A stretch of DNA of 64,000 bases from Asanoa siamensis (GCF_016862555.1 NZ_BONE01000024.1:47125-111124), one strand, 5' to 3'; positions 34,833-43,637 are shown, numbered from the stretch's first letter. Program-made: numbers and translations. The notes: a model not told the origin generated them from the sequence alone.

Positions 34833-36485
34833 ATGGAGGCAGTCGACCGCGTCGCTCGCCAGGTGTTCGGGTTCGACCTGCGGCCCGGCCAGCGCGCGGC
34901 CGCGACGTCGATCGCGGCGGGCCGCGACACCCTGGCCGTGCTGCCGACCGGCAGCGGCAAGAGCGCGATCTACCAGGTGGCCGGGCTCGTGCTCGGCGGG
35001 CTCACGGTGGTCGTCTCGCCGCTGATCGCGCTCGAGCGCGACCAGGCGGTCAACCTGCGGCGCCGGACGAAGCCCGACGGCACGCCGATCCGGGTCGTCA
35101 CGCTCAACTCCGCGCAGCACAAGGCCGAACGGCGGGACTCGCTGGCGGCCCTGCGCGCCGGCGAGGTCGACTTCGTGATGCTCGGCCCCGAGCAGTTCGC
35201 CAACGACGAGTCGGTCGACGCGATCACGAACGTCACGCTGTTCACGCTCGACGAGGCGCACCTCATCAGCCAGTGGGGCCGCGACTTCCGGCCCGACTAC
35301 CTGCGGCTCCCGTCGGTCTGCGAGTCGCTGGGCAGCCCGCCGGTGCTGGCGCTGACCGCCACCGCGGCGCCGCCGGTGCAGGCCGACATCACCCGCGAGC
35401 TGAAGATGCGGGACGCCAACGTCGTGGTCACCGACTTCGACCGGCCCAACATCCACCTCGCGGTCCGGCGTACGCGCAACGATCTGCCGGAGGACCGGGC
35501 GGTCGACGACCGGGCGGTGGAGGTGGTGCTGGCGCACGAGACACCCGCATTGGTGTACGCGCTGACGCACGCGCGCTGCGAGTCGCTGGCCGAGCGGCTG
35601 AACCTCGACGCGTACCGGGCGGCGCCGTACCACGCGGGCCTGCCGGCGGCGCAGCGCGCGCGGACACAGGACGACTTCCTGGCCGGCCGGCTCGACGTGG
35701 TGGTGGCGACGAGCGCGTTCGGCATGGGCATCGACAAGCCCGACGTGCGCACGGTGGTGCACGCGGGCGTGCCGGGCAGCCTCGACGAGTACTACCAGGA
35801 GATCGGCCGGGCGGGCCGCGACGGTCAGCCGGCCCGCGCGGTGGTGGTCTACGACCCCCGTACGATCCGCATCCCGCGCCTGCTCGCGGCCCGCTCCCGG
35901 ATGTCGCCGGCGGTGGTGCACAAGGTGATCGACGTGCTGGAGGCGACGCCCGGGCGGGTCTCGGTCAGGTCCGTCGTGGACACCAGCGGGGTCAGCCGGC
36001 AGCAGGTGTTGCGGGTGGTCGAGGAGCTGGAAGGGCTCGGCTTCCTGGAACCGGACGGCAGCGACGGCATGGTCAAGCCCGACGAGCTGCCGCCGGACGC
36101 GTTCTCGCTCGTCTACCGGGAGGGCGGGCGCCAGCAGTCGATCCTCTGCTCCCGGATCGAGGCGGCCCGCGAGTACGCGGAGACGGTCCGCTGCCGCCGC
36201 GCGGAGCTGCTCGCCTACTTCGGTGAGCACTACGAGCCGCCGTGCGGTGCGTGCGACAACGACGAGGCGGCCGCGGCGGTGCGGGCCCAGCCGTCGAAGG
36301 CGCAGGTGGGCCGCCGCCACCACGAGCCCGAGACGGCGGCGACCCGGGTCCGGCACCGCGTCTGGGGCGAGGGGACGCTGCTGTCCCGCGACGACCACGA
36401 GCTGACGGTCGCCTTCGACACGGTCGGCTACCGCCACCTCACCCCGGCGGTCCTGGAGAACGGCATCCTGACGGTCGAACACTGA
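34833..36485 (+). CDS. RecQ-type ATP-dependent DNA helicase
   Basis: A 550-aa superfamily 2 helicase. Seen: motif 0/I LRPGQRAAATSIAAGRDTLAVLPTGSGKSAIYQ, DEAH box LDEAHLISQWGRDFRPDYLRL (the RecQ aromatic-loop region), motif III ALTATA, motif V VATSAFGMGIDKPDVRTVVH and motif VI QEIGRAGRDGQPA. A winged-helix part and the zinc-type end FGEHYEPPCGACDN follow, then a ~70-residue C-terminal extension in place of an HRDC domain. It unwinds 3'-5' in recombination and repair. The ATG at 34833 is used because the sequence before it is poorly coding. Confidence 0.92.
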   Translation: MEAVDRVARQVFGFDLRPGQRAAATSIAAGRDTLAVLPTGSGKSAIYQVAGLVLGGLTVVVSPLIALERDQAVNLRRRTKPDGTPIRVVTLNSAQHKAERRDSLAALRAGEVDFVMLGPEQFANDESVDAITNVTLFTLDEAHLISQWGRDFRPDYLRLPSVCESLGSPPVLALTATAAPPVQADITRELKMRDANVVVTDFDRPNIHLAVRRTRNDLPEDRAVDDRAVEVVLAHETPALVYALTHARCESLAERLNLDAYRAAPYHAGLPAAQRARTQDDFLAGRLDVVVATSAFGMGIDKPDVRTVVHAGVPGSLDEYYQEIGRAGRDGQPARAVVVYDPRTIRIPRLLAARSRMSPAVVHKVIDVLEATPGRVSVRSVVDTSGVSRQQVLRVVEELEGLGFLEPDGSDGMVKPDELPPDAFSLVYREGGRQQSILCSRIEAAREYAETVRCRRAELLAYFGEHYEPPCGACDNDEAAAAVRAQPSKAQVGRRHHEPETAATRVRHRVWGEGTLLSRDDHELTVAFDTVGYRHLTPAVLENGILTVEH

Positions 36486-36568
36486 CGTCTGTCGTATCGG
36501 GCCCACGGCGTTCGTAGTACTGATGAGGGCGGCCCAGCAGGGCGCGCCGATCTATCGAGGAGAGCACC

Positions 36569-37144
36569 GTGACCGCTACCTACACCTTCGACGTCTTCTC
36601 CAGCCTCGACGGCTACGGCACGGCGGAGGGCGACTGGGGTGGCTACTGGGGCAAGCAGGGCCCGGAGCTGCTCGCGCACCGCCTCGCCGTCTACGACCAG
36701 GACCAGCGGATGGTCTTCGGGGCCAACACGTACCGGGTGTTCCGCGAGTTCCTGGCCGCGAACACCGAGGAGACCTTCGGCGACCCGTGGGTCACCCGGA
36801 TGCGCCACCTCCCGGCGACGGTGGTCTCGCGCACGCTGCGGGACCCGCTCGACTGGCCCGACGCGACCCTGGCGAGCGGCGACGCCGTCGAGGTCGTCGC
36901 GCGGCTCAAGGAGGAGTCCGACGTCCCGCTGCGCTCGCACGGCAGCCTGTCGATGAACCGGGCGCTGATGGCGGCCGGCCTGGTCGACCGCGTCCAGGTG
37001 ACGATCTTCCCGGTGATCACGGGCCGGAACGGGACGAACGCGGTCTTCGCGGGTGCGGAGGACTTCGACCTGGAGCTGATCGAGAGCCGTACGCTCGACG
37101 ACCACATCCAGGAGCTGACCTACCGCCCCACCCTGCACGGCTGA
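36569..37144 (+). CDS. Dihydrofolate-reductase-fold (RibD C-terminal-like) protein
   Basis: A 191-aa protein with the RibD_C/DHFR-like pattern: VFSSLDGYGTAEGDWGGYWG at the start, RMVFGANTYRVFREF, SHGSLSMNRALMAAGLVDRVQVTIFPVITG near the end. Members bind NADPH and are widespread in actinomycetes without known substrate. The GTG start at 36569 follows GAGGAGAG, an excellent ribosome-binding site. Confidence 0.88.
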   Translation: MTATYTFDVFSSLDGYGTAEGDWGGYWGKQGPELLAHRLAVYDQDQRMVFGANTYRVFREFLAANTEETFGDPWVTRMRHLPATVVSRTLRDPLDWPDATLASGDAVEVVARLKEESDVPLRSHGSLSMNRALMAAGLVDRVQVTIFPVITGRNGTNAVFAGAEDFDLELIESRTLDDHIQELTYRPTLHG

Positions 37145-37167
37145 CCCTCGGGCCCGGGTGCGGGCCG

Positions 37168-38253
37168 TTACTCCTCGGCGTCCTTCCCGGCGCGGGTGCC
37201 GGCCGCGTCCGCCGGCCTCGGCCCGTCCGGGGCCGGCGCGATGTGGTCCGCCGGCGTCGGCTCGTCGCCGGCCGGCGCGATGCGGTCAACCGGCTTCGCG
37301 TCGTCCGTGGTCGGCGCCGGGTGGTCCGGCTTCTTGGCCCGGTGGAAGGTCAGCGTCATGACCACCACGATCAACGCGCCGACGACCAGGCCGATGATCG
37401 CGCTCGCGAGGGTGTTGACCAGCCAGCCGACCACCCCGCCGAGGGGGCCCGTGGCGTCGTGGGCGCCTTCCTCCAGGTGGTGCACGAACTCGTAGACCGC
37501 GTGCAGGCCCAGCTCGTCCGCGCCGACCAGCAGGATGTGGCCGCCCACCCAGAGCATCGCCGCCGTGCCGACCACCGTGAGCACCGCCAGCACCCGGGGC
37601 ATCGCCCGCACCAGGCCCCGGCCGAACCGGGCGATCGCCTCGCCCTGGCGCTCGGCCAGGCGCAGGCCGACGTCGTCCATCTTCACGATCAGTCCGACCG
37701 CCCCGTACACCAGCACGGTCATGGCGATCGCGACGATCACGAGGATCGTCAGGCGGGCGACGAACGACTCGTCGGCGACCTCGTTCAGCGAGATCACCAT
37801 GATCTCCGCCGACAGGATGAGGTCGGTCCGGATCGCTCCGGAGACCAGCGTCTTCTCGTCGGGCTGCCGCTCCTCGCCCGCGCCGTGGGTGTCGTGGTGC
37901 GCGATCTTGGCCCAGACCTTCTCGGCGCCCTCGTAGCAGAGGTAGGCGCCACCGAGCATGAGCAGCGGGGTCAGCAGCCACGGCAGGAACTGGCTGAGGA
38001 CGAGGATCACCGGCAGGATGATCAGGAACTTGTTGCGCAGCGAGCCGATCGCGATGCGCTTGACGATGGGCAGCTCGCGCTCCGCCGCCAGGCCGCGCAC
38101 GTACTGCGGGGTGACCGCGGCGTCGTCGATGACCACCCCGGCGGCCTTCGAGCCGGCCTTGGCAGCCGCCAGGCCGACGTCGTCGATGGACGCGGCCGCC
38201 GCACGCGCCAGGACCGCCACATCGTCCAACAGTGCTGCGAGTCCAGCGCTCAC
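37168..38253 (-). CDS. DUF808 (YedI-like) inner membrane protein
   Basis: A 361-aa membrane protein with several hydrophobic segments and the DUF808 hallmarks LAALLDDVAVLARAAAASIDDVG, GVVIDDAAVTPQYVRGL, RELPIVKRIAIGSLRNK, LMLGGAYLCYEGAEKV and SAEIMVISLNEV. The last ~45 residues are a Pro/Asp-rich tail with PADHIAPAPDG-type repeats. The function of the family is unknown. The GTG at 38253 with a perfect AAGGAG 5 bp upstream sets the start; the much longer open frame upstream is not coding. Divergent from the DoxX-like gene of the dormancy island. Confidence 0.9.
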   Translation of the reverse strand: MSAGLAALLDDVAVLARAAAASIDDVGLAAAKAGSKAAGVVIDDAAVTPQYVRGLAAERELPIVKRIAIGSLRNKFLIILPVILVLSQFLPWLLTPLLMLGGAYLCYEGAEKVWAKIAHHDTHGAGEERQPDEKTLVSGAIRTDLILSAEIMVISLNEVADESFVARLTILVIVAIAMTVLVYGAVGLIVKMDDVGLRLAERQGEAIARFGRGLVRAMPRVLAVLTVVGTAAMLWVGGHILLVGADELGLHAVYEFVHHLEEGAHDATGPLGGVVGWLVNTLASAIIGLVVGALIVVVMTLTFHRAKKPDHPAPTTDDAKPVDRIAPAGDEPTPADHIAPAPDGPRPADAAGTRAGKDAEE

Positions 38254-38339
38254 CAAAGCTCCTTCGCCATCGACACGTGCGGGTGAGCGCCTATTCTCGC
38301 CCGCCAGCGCAAAACACGCACGGCAGCCCCCGCCGGGCG

Positions 38340-38376
38340 GGGACGAAGGTCCTGCCGAGTCCGTGACCGCGGTCCC
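38340..38376. promoter_or_regulatory. Two tandem DevR (Dos) box-like sites
   Basis: GGGAC-GAAG-GTCCT (38340-38353) and GTGAC-CGCG-GTCCC (38363-38376) each match nine of ten core bases of GGGAC-N4-GTCCC, the core of the mycobacterial Dos box. Their starts are 23 nt apart, about two helical turns. They lie in the gap between the DUF808 gene and the DoxX-like gene, about 105-140 bp before the latter. DevR is encoded 5.4 kb downstream. Confidence 0.5.
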
Positions 38377-38481
38377 GGGCGGCTGTGGTCCACCGGCACT
38401 GCTGTGGCCGCCGTGACAGGCGTGGAATCGAGGTGTGCCCGGGCGCCGGGCCACCCGAGGACACGAGAGGACGTGGACACC

Positions 38482-39033
38482 ATGACCGCGATGGCCGAGC
38501 GGAACACCGCGCGGACGACCACCCCGTCGGTCGGCTTCGAGACGACGGCGGGAAGGGCGGCCCGGTACGTGTGGGCGGGCGTGCGCCTGGCCTTCGCCTT
38601 CACCTTCCTGTGGGCGTTCCTGGACAAGCTCTTCGGCCTCGGCTTCGCCACCCCCGGCGCGCGCTCCTGGCTCAACGGCGGCAGCCCGACCAACGGGTTC
38701 CTCAGTGGAGCGGAGGGCCCGTTCGCCGGCCTGCACCACCGGCTCGCCGGCACCGGCTTCGCCGACTGGGCGTTCATGCTCGGCCTGCTCGGGATCGGCC
38801 TCGCCTTCGCCCTCGGCGTCGGCATGCGCGTCGCGGCCGCCGCGGGCGCCCTGCTCTACGTGCTGATGTGGTCGGTGGCGCTCCCGCCGGCGACCAACCC
38901 CTTCCTCGACGAGCACCTGATCAGCGCGGCCGTGATGGTGGGTCTGGCCCTGGTCGGCGCGGGCCGCACCCTCGGCCTCGGCGCGCGGTGGGAGCGGCTG
39001 CCGATCGTGCGGCGCCTGCCCTGGCTCAGGTAG
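38482..39033 (+). CDS. DoxX-like membrane protein
   Basis: A 183-aa protein with four hydrophobic segments and DoxX-like features (RLAFAFTFLWAFLDKLFGLGF, FMLGLLGIGLAFALGVGMRVAAAAGALLYVLMW, NPFLDEHLISAAVMVGLALVGAGRTLGLG). Relatives occur in DosR regulons and near nitroreductases, and are linked to redox or membrane stress. The ATG at 38482 follows GAGAGGA; a GTG at 38473 is possible. Its stop overlaps that of the universal stress gene by 8 bp on the opposite strand. Confidence 0.8.
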   Translation: MTAMAERNTARTTTPSVGFETTAGRAARYVWAGVRLAFAFTFLWAFLDKLFGLGFATPGARSWLNGGSPTNGFLSGAEGPFAGLHHRLAGTGFADWAFMLGLLGIGLAFALGVGMRVAAAAGALLYVLMWSVALPPATNPFLDEHLISAAVMVGLALVGAGRTLGLGARWERLPIVRRLPWLR

Positions 39034-39838
39034 CGGTGCCGTGCGTGACCACGACCGGGCACTGCGCCCTGTGCAGCAGTTGCGGACACACCGCTCCCCG
39101 CAGCGTCTCGGCGACCGCACCGTGGCCGCGGCTGCCGATCACGATGGCGAGCGCCGAGCGGGACCGCGCGACCAGGGCGCCGGCGGCACCGCCGTGCACG
39201 ACGGCGTGCCGGACGGGCACCTGGGGATACCGGCTGTGCCACGGCTCGAGGTCGCCGACGAGGTCCGCGACCATGGACGGGTCCTGGTCGTCCATGGCGT
39301 AGAGCAGCGGCTGGTAGCCGAAGCCGAGCGACGGCGAGGGCGGGTAGTAGGCCCGCACCGCGAGCAGCCGCGCGTCGTGCGAGGCCGCGAGCTGGAAGCC
39401 GAGCTCCACCGCGAGCCGGCTCGGATCCGAGCCGTCGCAGCCGACGATCACCGGCCCGCTGGGATCGCCGCCGCGGACGACGGCGACCGAACCGGCGGCG
39501 CGGGTCGCCACCTGCCGGCTCACCGAGCCCAGCACGAGGCTGCGGACACCGCCGTGACCGTGGCCGCCGACGACGACCAGCGCGGCGTCCTCGGCCACCT
39601 CCAGCAGGGCCGGTACGGGCGGGCCGGCCACCGCGACGGCGCGGACGTCGAGGTCGCTCTCGACGCCGCGGGCCGCCTCGCTGGCCGCGTCGAGGACGTC
39701 GCCCGGTGGCTCGCCCTCGTGCGCGAAGAGCACCCGCAGCGGCACGTCACGCAGCGCCGCCTCCGCGGCGGCCCACCTGACGGCGGTGGTCGCACATCCG
39801 GAGCCGTCCGTACCCACGACGATCTCCCGGTTGTCCAT
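39026..39838 (-). CDS. Universal stress protein with two UspA domains
   Basis: A 270-aa tandem UspA protein. Domain 1 (about 1-135) has IVVGTDGSGCATTAVRWAAAEA and the ATP-binding VVVGGHGHGGVRSLVLGSVSRQVATRAAGSVAVV. Domain 2 (about 140-270) has VIVGCDGSDPSRLAVELGFQLA and VIGSRGHGAVAETLRGAVCPQLLHRAQCPVVVTH. The G-2X-G-9X-G-S/T nucleotide motif is intact in domain 1 and slightly changed in domain 2. This type (Rv2623/Rv3134c-like) belongs to the mycobacterial DosR regulon. ATG at 39838. Divergent from the first nitroreductase. Confidence 0.92.
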   Translation of the reverse strand: MDNREIVVGTDGSGCATTAVRWAAAEAALRDVPLRVLFAHEGEPPGDVLDAASEAARGVESDLDVRAVAVAGPPVPALLEVAEDAALVVVGGHGHGGVRSLVLGSVSRQVATRAAGSVAVVRGGDPSGPVIVGCDGSDPSRLAVELGFQLAASHDARLLAVRAYYPPSPSLGFGYQPLLYAMDDQDPSMVADLVGDLEPWHSRYPQVPVRHAVVHGGAAGALVARSRSALAIVIGSRGHGAVAETLRGAVCPQLLHRAQCPVVVTHGTAT

Positions 39839-39866
39839 CACCTCCAGCCTGGCACGCCGCGACCCG

Positions 39867-39917
39867 CCGGGCAGGGCCATCCGGCCCGATGGCCGGGTGC
39901 CGGTCGGCCCTGCCCGG
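39867..39917. promoter_or_regulatory. Nested inverted repeats with two DevR box-like sites in the Usp/nitroreductase gap
   Basis: CCGGGCAGGGCC (39867-39878) and GGCCCTGCCCGG (39906-39917) are perfect 12-bp arms. Inside lie CCGGCC-CGAT-GGCCGG (39881-39896) and two GGGCC-N4-GGCCC-type sites: GGGCC-ATCC-GGCCC (39874-39887) and GTGCC-GGTC-GGCCC (39897-39910). Their starts are again 23 nt apart, as in the pair before the DoxX-like gene, although the half-site is C instead of A at the fourth base. Confidence 0.4.
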
Positions 39918-39975
39918 CCCGCGGGTGACGGAGTTGGCTCAGAACCGGCGCCCGTACGACGAGAGGACCGTCCCG

Positions 39976-40956
39976 ATGTCGCAGCAGATCGCGAGTCCCG
40001 TCGCCACCGCGCTCGCGGAGGCCGCCAACGCCGCCGGGTACGCGCCGTCGATCCACAACACCCAGCCCTGGTCCTGGCGGGTGGGGCCGGAGAGGTTGGA
40101 GCTGTTCGCCGTGCGCGACCGGCAGCTCGCCGCCACGGATCCGGACGCCCGCCTCATGACCCTCAGCTGTGGCGCCGCGCTCCACCACGCCCGGCTCGCG
40201 CTCCTGGCACACGGCTGGAGCGCGCGCGTGCGGCACCTGCCCGACCCGGCGCGGCCCGACCTGCTGGCGGACCTGGTCGCCGACGAGCCGGTCGAGATGA
40301 CCCCGGACGCGGTACGGATGGTGTGGGCGATGCGGGTCCGGCACACGGACCGCCGGCCGGTTTCCGACGAGCCCGTCCCGCCGGCCGTCGAGGCGACGCT
40401 GACGGCGGCCGCCGACGGGCTGGCCCGGCTGCACTGGCTCACCGCCGACCAGGTCGTCGAGCTGGCCGCCGCCGCGTGCCGGGCGGGCGAGATCGCGGCG
40501 GAGGATCCACTGGTCCGCGCCGAGCTGGCGTACTGGACCAGCCGGTCCGCGCCCGCCGGCACCGGGCTGCCGCCCGACGTGCTGCCGGCGCGACCGCCCG
40601 AGACGACCGTCCCGGCCCGCGACTACGGGTCGCCCGGGACGTTGCCGATCGGCCCCGGGCACGACAGGCAGGCGCGGTACGCGGTGCTCTACGGCGACGA
40701 CGACGAGCCGACCGCCTGGCTGCGCGCGGGTGAGGCGCTGGCCGCCGTCTGGCTCACCGCGGTGGGGGAGGGCGTATCCGTGGTGCCGCTCAGCGGTGCC
40801 GTCGAGGTGCCCGCGACCCGCGGGATCCTGCGCGGGCTGCTGTCCGGCATCGGCTTCCCGTACCTCGTGTTGCGCCTGGGCATCATGGGCGCCGGTGGCC
40901 CGCCGGCCACGCCGCGCCTGCCGGCGGAGCGCACCGTGGACGTGGACAGGACCTAA
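39976..40956 (+). CDS. Acg-family nitroreductase-like protein 1
   Basis: A 326-aa FMN-fold protein of the Acg (Rv2032) group: APSIHNTQPWSWRV near residue 25, LSCGAALHHARLAL, RVRHTDRRPV and TAVGEGVSVVPLSGAVEVPATR near the end. Mycobacterial Acg sequesters FMN and is strongly DosR-dependent; enzyme activity of the group is unproven. The ATG at 39976 follows GAGAGGA. It is directly upstream of devS (34 bp) and probably co-transcribed with it. Confidence 0.87.
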   Translation: MSQQIASPVATALAEAANAAGYAPSIHNTQPWSWRVGPERLELFAVRDRQLAATDPDARLMTLSCGAALHHARLALLAHGWSARVRHLPDPARPDLLADLVADEPVEMTPDAVRMVWAMRVRHTDRRPVSDEPVPPAVEATLTAAADGLARLHWLTADQVVELAAAACRAGEIAAEDPLVRAELAYWTSRSAPAGTGLPPDVLPARPPETTVPARDYGSPGTLPIGPGHDRQARYAVLYGDDDEPTAWLRAGEALAAVWLTAVGEGVSVVPLSGAVEVPATRGILRGLLSGIGFPYLVLRLGIMGAGGPPATPRLPAERTVDVDRT

Positions 40957-40957
40957 A

Positions 40958-40981
40958 CTCCTTCGTGAGTGGTCGAAGGAG
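40958..40981 (+). promoter_or_regulatory. Hairpin covering the devS ribosome-binding site
   Basis: CTCCTTCG (40958-40965) is perfectly complementary to CGAAGGAG (40974-40981) over an 8-nt loop. The right arm contains AAGGAG, the only good Shine-Dalgarno sequence of devS, 9 nt before its ATG. When formed, the stem would mask it. Confidence 0.5.
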
Positions 40982-40990
40982 CCGAGCGGG

Positions 40991-42691
40991 ATGCCTGAAC
41001 CGTTGACCTTTCCGGACGCGCCGCGGCTCGAGCTCGACGAGCTGCTGGCGCAGTTGGTGGCCCGCGCCCAGGAGGTCATGGACACCCAGGGCAGGCTGCG
41101 CGGGCTGTTGCGGGCCAACCAGCTCATCATCGGCGACCTGGCCCTGCCGGCCGTGCTCCGGCGCATCGTGGAGGCCGCCCGCGAGCTGGTCGGCGCGCGC
41201 TACGCCGCGCTCGGGGTGGTGTCGCCCCGCGGCGGGCTCGCCGAGTTCATCCACAGTGGAATGCCGCCGGACGCGGTCGAGGTGATCGGCCATCTCCCGG
41301 AGGGCAAGGGTCTGCTGGGCGCCCTGATCGAGGATCCACGGCCGATCCGGCTGCGGCACATCACCGACGACCCGCGGTCGACCGGTTTCCCGTCGGGACA
41401 TCCGCCGATGGACAGCTTCCTGGGCGTGCCGATCCGCATCCGGGACGAGGTGTTCGGCAACCTCTACCTCGCCGAGAGCGCGTCCGGTGCGTTCCGCGCC
41501 GAGGACGAGGAGCTGGTCAAGGCGCTGGCGGCGACGGCGGCGGTGGCCATCGACAACGCCAACCTGTACGCGTCGGCGCGCTCGCGCGGCGAGTGGCTGC
41601 AGGCCTCCGCCGCCATCACGCGCCAGGTGCTGGCCGTCGAGGGCTCGCCCAGCTATCCGTTGCGGCAGATCGCCGAGCGCACGAAGGAGGTCGCGGACGC
41701 CGACCTCGTGACCGTCATCCTGCCCGACCCGGACGACGACACCGAGTTGCGCGTCGACGTGGCGGTCGGGCTGTCCGCCGAGCGGCTGGCGGGCACCCGG
41801 GTCCCCGCGCGGGACAGTCTGTCCGCGCGGGTGCTGGCGACCGGGCAGCCGCTGCGGTTGGCCGATCCCGGCGCGTCGTCCCCTGTGGAGGTGCCTGACC
41901 TCGGGCCGGTGCTCGCCGTGCCGTTGCTCGGTTCGGGACAGGTCCACGGTGTCCTGTGGACGGTCCGCGCGCCAGGCCGTCCCCTGTTCACCGCCGACGA
42001 CGTGGAGATGGCGGCGAGCTTCGCCAACCAGGCCGCGCTGGCGATCGAGCTGGCCGAGGCGCGCGCCGAGCAGCAGCGGGCCGCGATGCTCCGCGAGCGC
42101 GAGCGGATCGCCGCCGACCTGCACGACCACGTCATCCAGCGGCTGTTCGCGGCCGGGCTGTCGCTGCAGGGCCTCGCGGCGCGGCTCGGGCCCGGCGAGC
42201 CGGCCGACCGGGTCGTCCGGGTCATCGACGACCTCGACACCACCATCAGCCAGATCCGGACCACGATCTTCCAGCTCCAGCGGCCGCCCGGCGGGGTGGC
42301 GACCGGCGTCCGCGCCCGGCTGCTCGACGTCGCGTCGCGGGTCGGGCCGGCGCTCGGGTTCGAGCCCGGCGTGCGGTTCGCCGGCGTCGTCGAGAGCGAG
42401 GTGCCGCCGGACCTCGTCGACGACCTGGAGGCGGTGCTGGGCGAGGCGCTGACCAACGTCGCCCGGCACGCCGGCGCGCGGTCCGTCGACGTGTCGCTGG
42501 CGGTCGCGTCCGACGAGGTCACCCTGGAGGTCCGCGACGACGGCCGGGGACTGGGGGAGACCACCCGGCGCAGCGGACTGGCCAATCTGCGCGCGCGGGC
42601 CGAACGGCGTGGCGGCACGCTGTCGGTCTCCGTCGCCGCGCCGGGCGGGACGCTGCTGCGCTGGTCGGCGCCTACTCGACCACCGCGCTGA
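40991..42691 (+). CDS. devS: DevS/DosT-type GAF sensor histidine kinase
   Basis: A 566-aa cytoplasmic kinase. GAF-A (about 55-195) carries GHLPEGKGLLGALIEDPRPIRLRHI and GFPSGHPPMDSFLGVPIRIRDEVFGNLYLAE; H137 in GHPPM aligns with the heme ligand of mycobacterial DevS/DosT (His149/His147), so heme-based O2/NO/CO sensing is likely. GAF-B covers about 220-355. The HisKA_3 dimerisation box RERERIAADLHDHVIQRLF has the phospho-acceptor H378. The HATPase has EALTNVARHA and DDGRGLG, about 455-560. The cognate DevR is encoded 1.1 kb downstream, with a nitroreductase gene on the other strand in between. Confidence 0.92.
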   Translation: MPEPLTFPDAPRLELDELLAQLVARAQEVMDTQGRLRGLLRANQLIIGDLALPAVLRRIVEAARELVGARYAALGVVSPRGGLAEFIHSGMPPDAVEVIGHLPEGKGLLGALIEDPRPIRLRHITDDPRSTGFPSGHPPMDSFLGVPIRIRDEVFGNLYLAESASGAFRAEDEELVKALAATAAVAIDNANLYASARSRGEWLQASAAITRQVLAVEGSPSYPLRQIAERTKEVADADLVTVILPDPDDDTELRVDVAVGLSAERLAGTRVPARDSLSARVLATGQPLRLADPGASSPVEVPDLGPVLAVPLLGSGQVHGVLWTVRAPGRPLFTADDVEMAASFANQAALAIELAEARAEQQRAAMLRERERIAADLHDHVIQRLFAAGLSLQGLAARLGPGEPADRVVRVIDDLDTTISQIRTTIFQLQRPPGGVATGVRARLLDVASRVGPALGFEPGVRFAGVVESEVPPDLVDDLEAVLGEALTNVARHAGARSVDVSLAVASDEVTLEVRDDGRGLGETTRRSGLANLRARAERRGGTLSVSVAAPGGTLLRWSAPTRPPR

Positions 42692-43637
42692 CCGGGTGGC
42701 GCGCGCTGGGGTGGCCCGGCTGCCCGTAGCCGACGCGCAGCACCATCTGGGGCAGGCCCTGGCTGCCCAGCGCCGCCCGCAGCCGCTCGCGCGCGGTGGG
42801 CACCTCGATGGGCTGCGAGAACATCGAGGTGGCGAGGCCGGCGTCCGTGGCGGTGAGCAGCACCCGCTGGAGTGCCTGGCCGGCGTTCACCCGGTCGGCG
42901 TCGCGGTCGTCGGGGCAGCCGAGCACCGCGACGAGCGGTTCGGGCTCATAGCCTCGGCCGAGCGGCCGTGGGCGCCCGCCGAACGCGCGCAGCGGCAGCA
43001 GGTCCTGCGGCTCGGGGGCGTACCCGGCGGCGCGAGCGGTGACGCCGTCCCCGGTGACCTCGGTGCGCCCCCACCGGGCGAGTTCCGCCGCGTACGCGTG
43101 GTCGCGGCGCAGCACCCGGTTCGCCGCGTTGACCACCTCGGCGAGCGCGTCGACCGCGCTGCTGCCGATGATCAGGTCGAGCCAGGCACCCTCCGCGGCG
43201 GCCGCGGCGCGCAGCCGGGCGCGCAGGTCGGCCGGGACGGGTTCGGTGCTGAACGGCATGCGGTTGCTGTGGCGGCGGGGGATCGCGACGAACAGGGCCT
43301 CCTCGGCGCCGGCCGCGGGCCGCGGGGTGCTGGGCACGAGCCGGGCGACCACGTCCCGGTCCCGGGAACGGGGCTGGACGAGGACCACGGCCGGCTTGCC
43401 GAGCACCGCCAGGGCCAGCCGCAGGTTGAGGACGGCGGCGCCGCAGCTGACCCGACCGGCCCACTCCCGCGCCGGGATGTCGGGGAGCCGCGCGCGATCC
43501 AGCAGCACCTCGATCGCGCCGCCGTCGAGCCTGAACCGCCACGGCTGGCTGTTGTGCAGCGACGGCGCCCGCACGGCCAGCTCGGCGGCCGCGGTCAGGT
43601 CGCCCCGCGCGTACCCGATGATGGTTCTCTGCCCCAT
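42672..43637 (-). CDS. Acg-family nitroreductase-like protein 2
   Basis: A 321-aa relative of the protein at 39976-40956: VRAPSLHNSQPWRFRL, VSCGAAVLNLRLAL, IPRRHSNRMPF, TATDAGLATSMFSQPIEVPTAR and LPQMVLRVGYG. It belongs to the Acg/Rv3131 group. The ATG at 43637 is preferred; one at 43646 adds three residues. It is convergent with devS (20-bp overlap) and divergent from devR. The candidate DevR box between it and devR fits DosR-regulon membership. Confidence 0.87.
   Translation of the reverse strand: MGQRTIIGYARGDLTAAAELAVRAPSLHNSQPWRFRLDGGAIEVLLDRARLPDIPAREWAGRVSCGAAVLNLRLALAVLGKPAVVLVQPRSRDRDVVARLVPSTPRPAAGAEEALFVAIPRRHSNRMPFSTEPVPADLRARLRAAAAAEGAWLDLIIGSSAVDALAEVVNAANRVLRRDHAYAAELARWGRTEVTGDGVTARAAGYAPEPQDLLPLRAFGGRPRPLGRGYEPEPLVAVLGCPDDRDADRVNAGQALQRVLLTATDAGLATSMFSQPIEVPTARERLRAALGSQGLPQMVLRVGYGQPGHPSARHPVSAVVE

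Noticed and set aside
37168..39120. 650-aa minus-strand open frame extending the DUF808 gene upstream
   Set aside because: The part before 38253 lies opposite the DoxX-like gene and is low complexity. The GTG at 38253 has a perfect AAGGAG.
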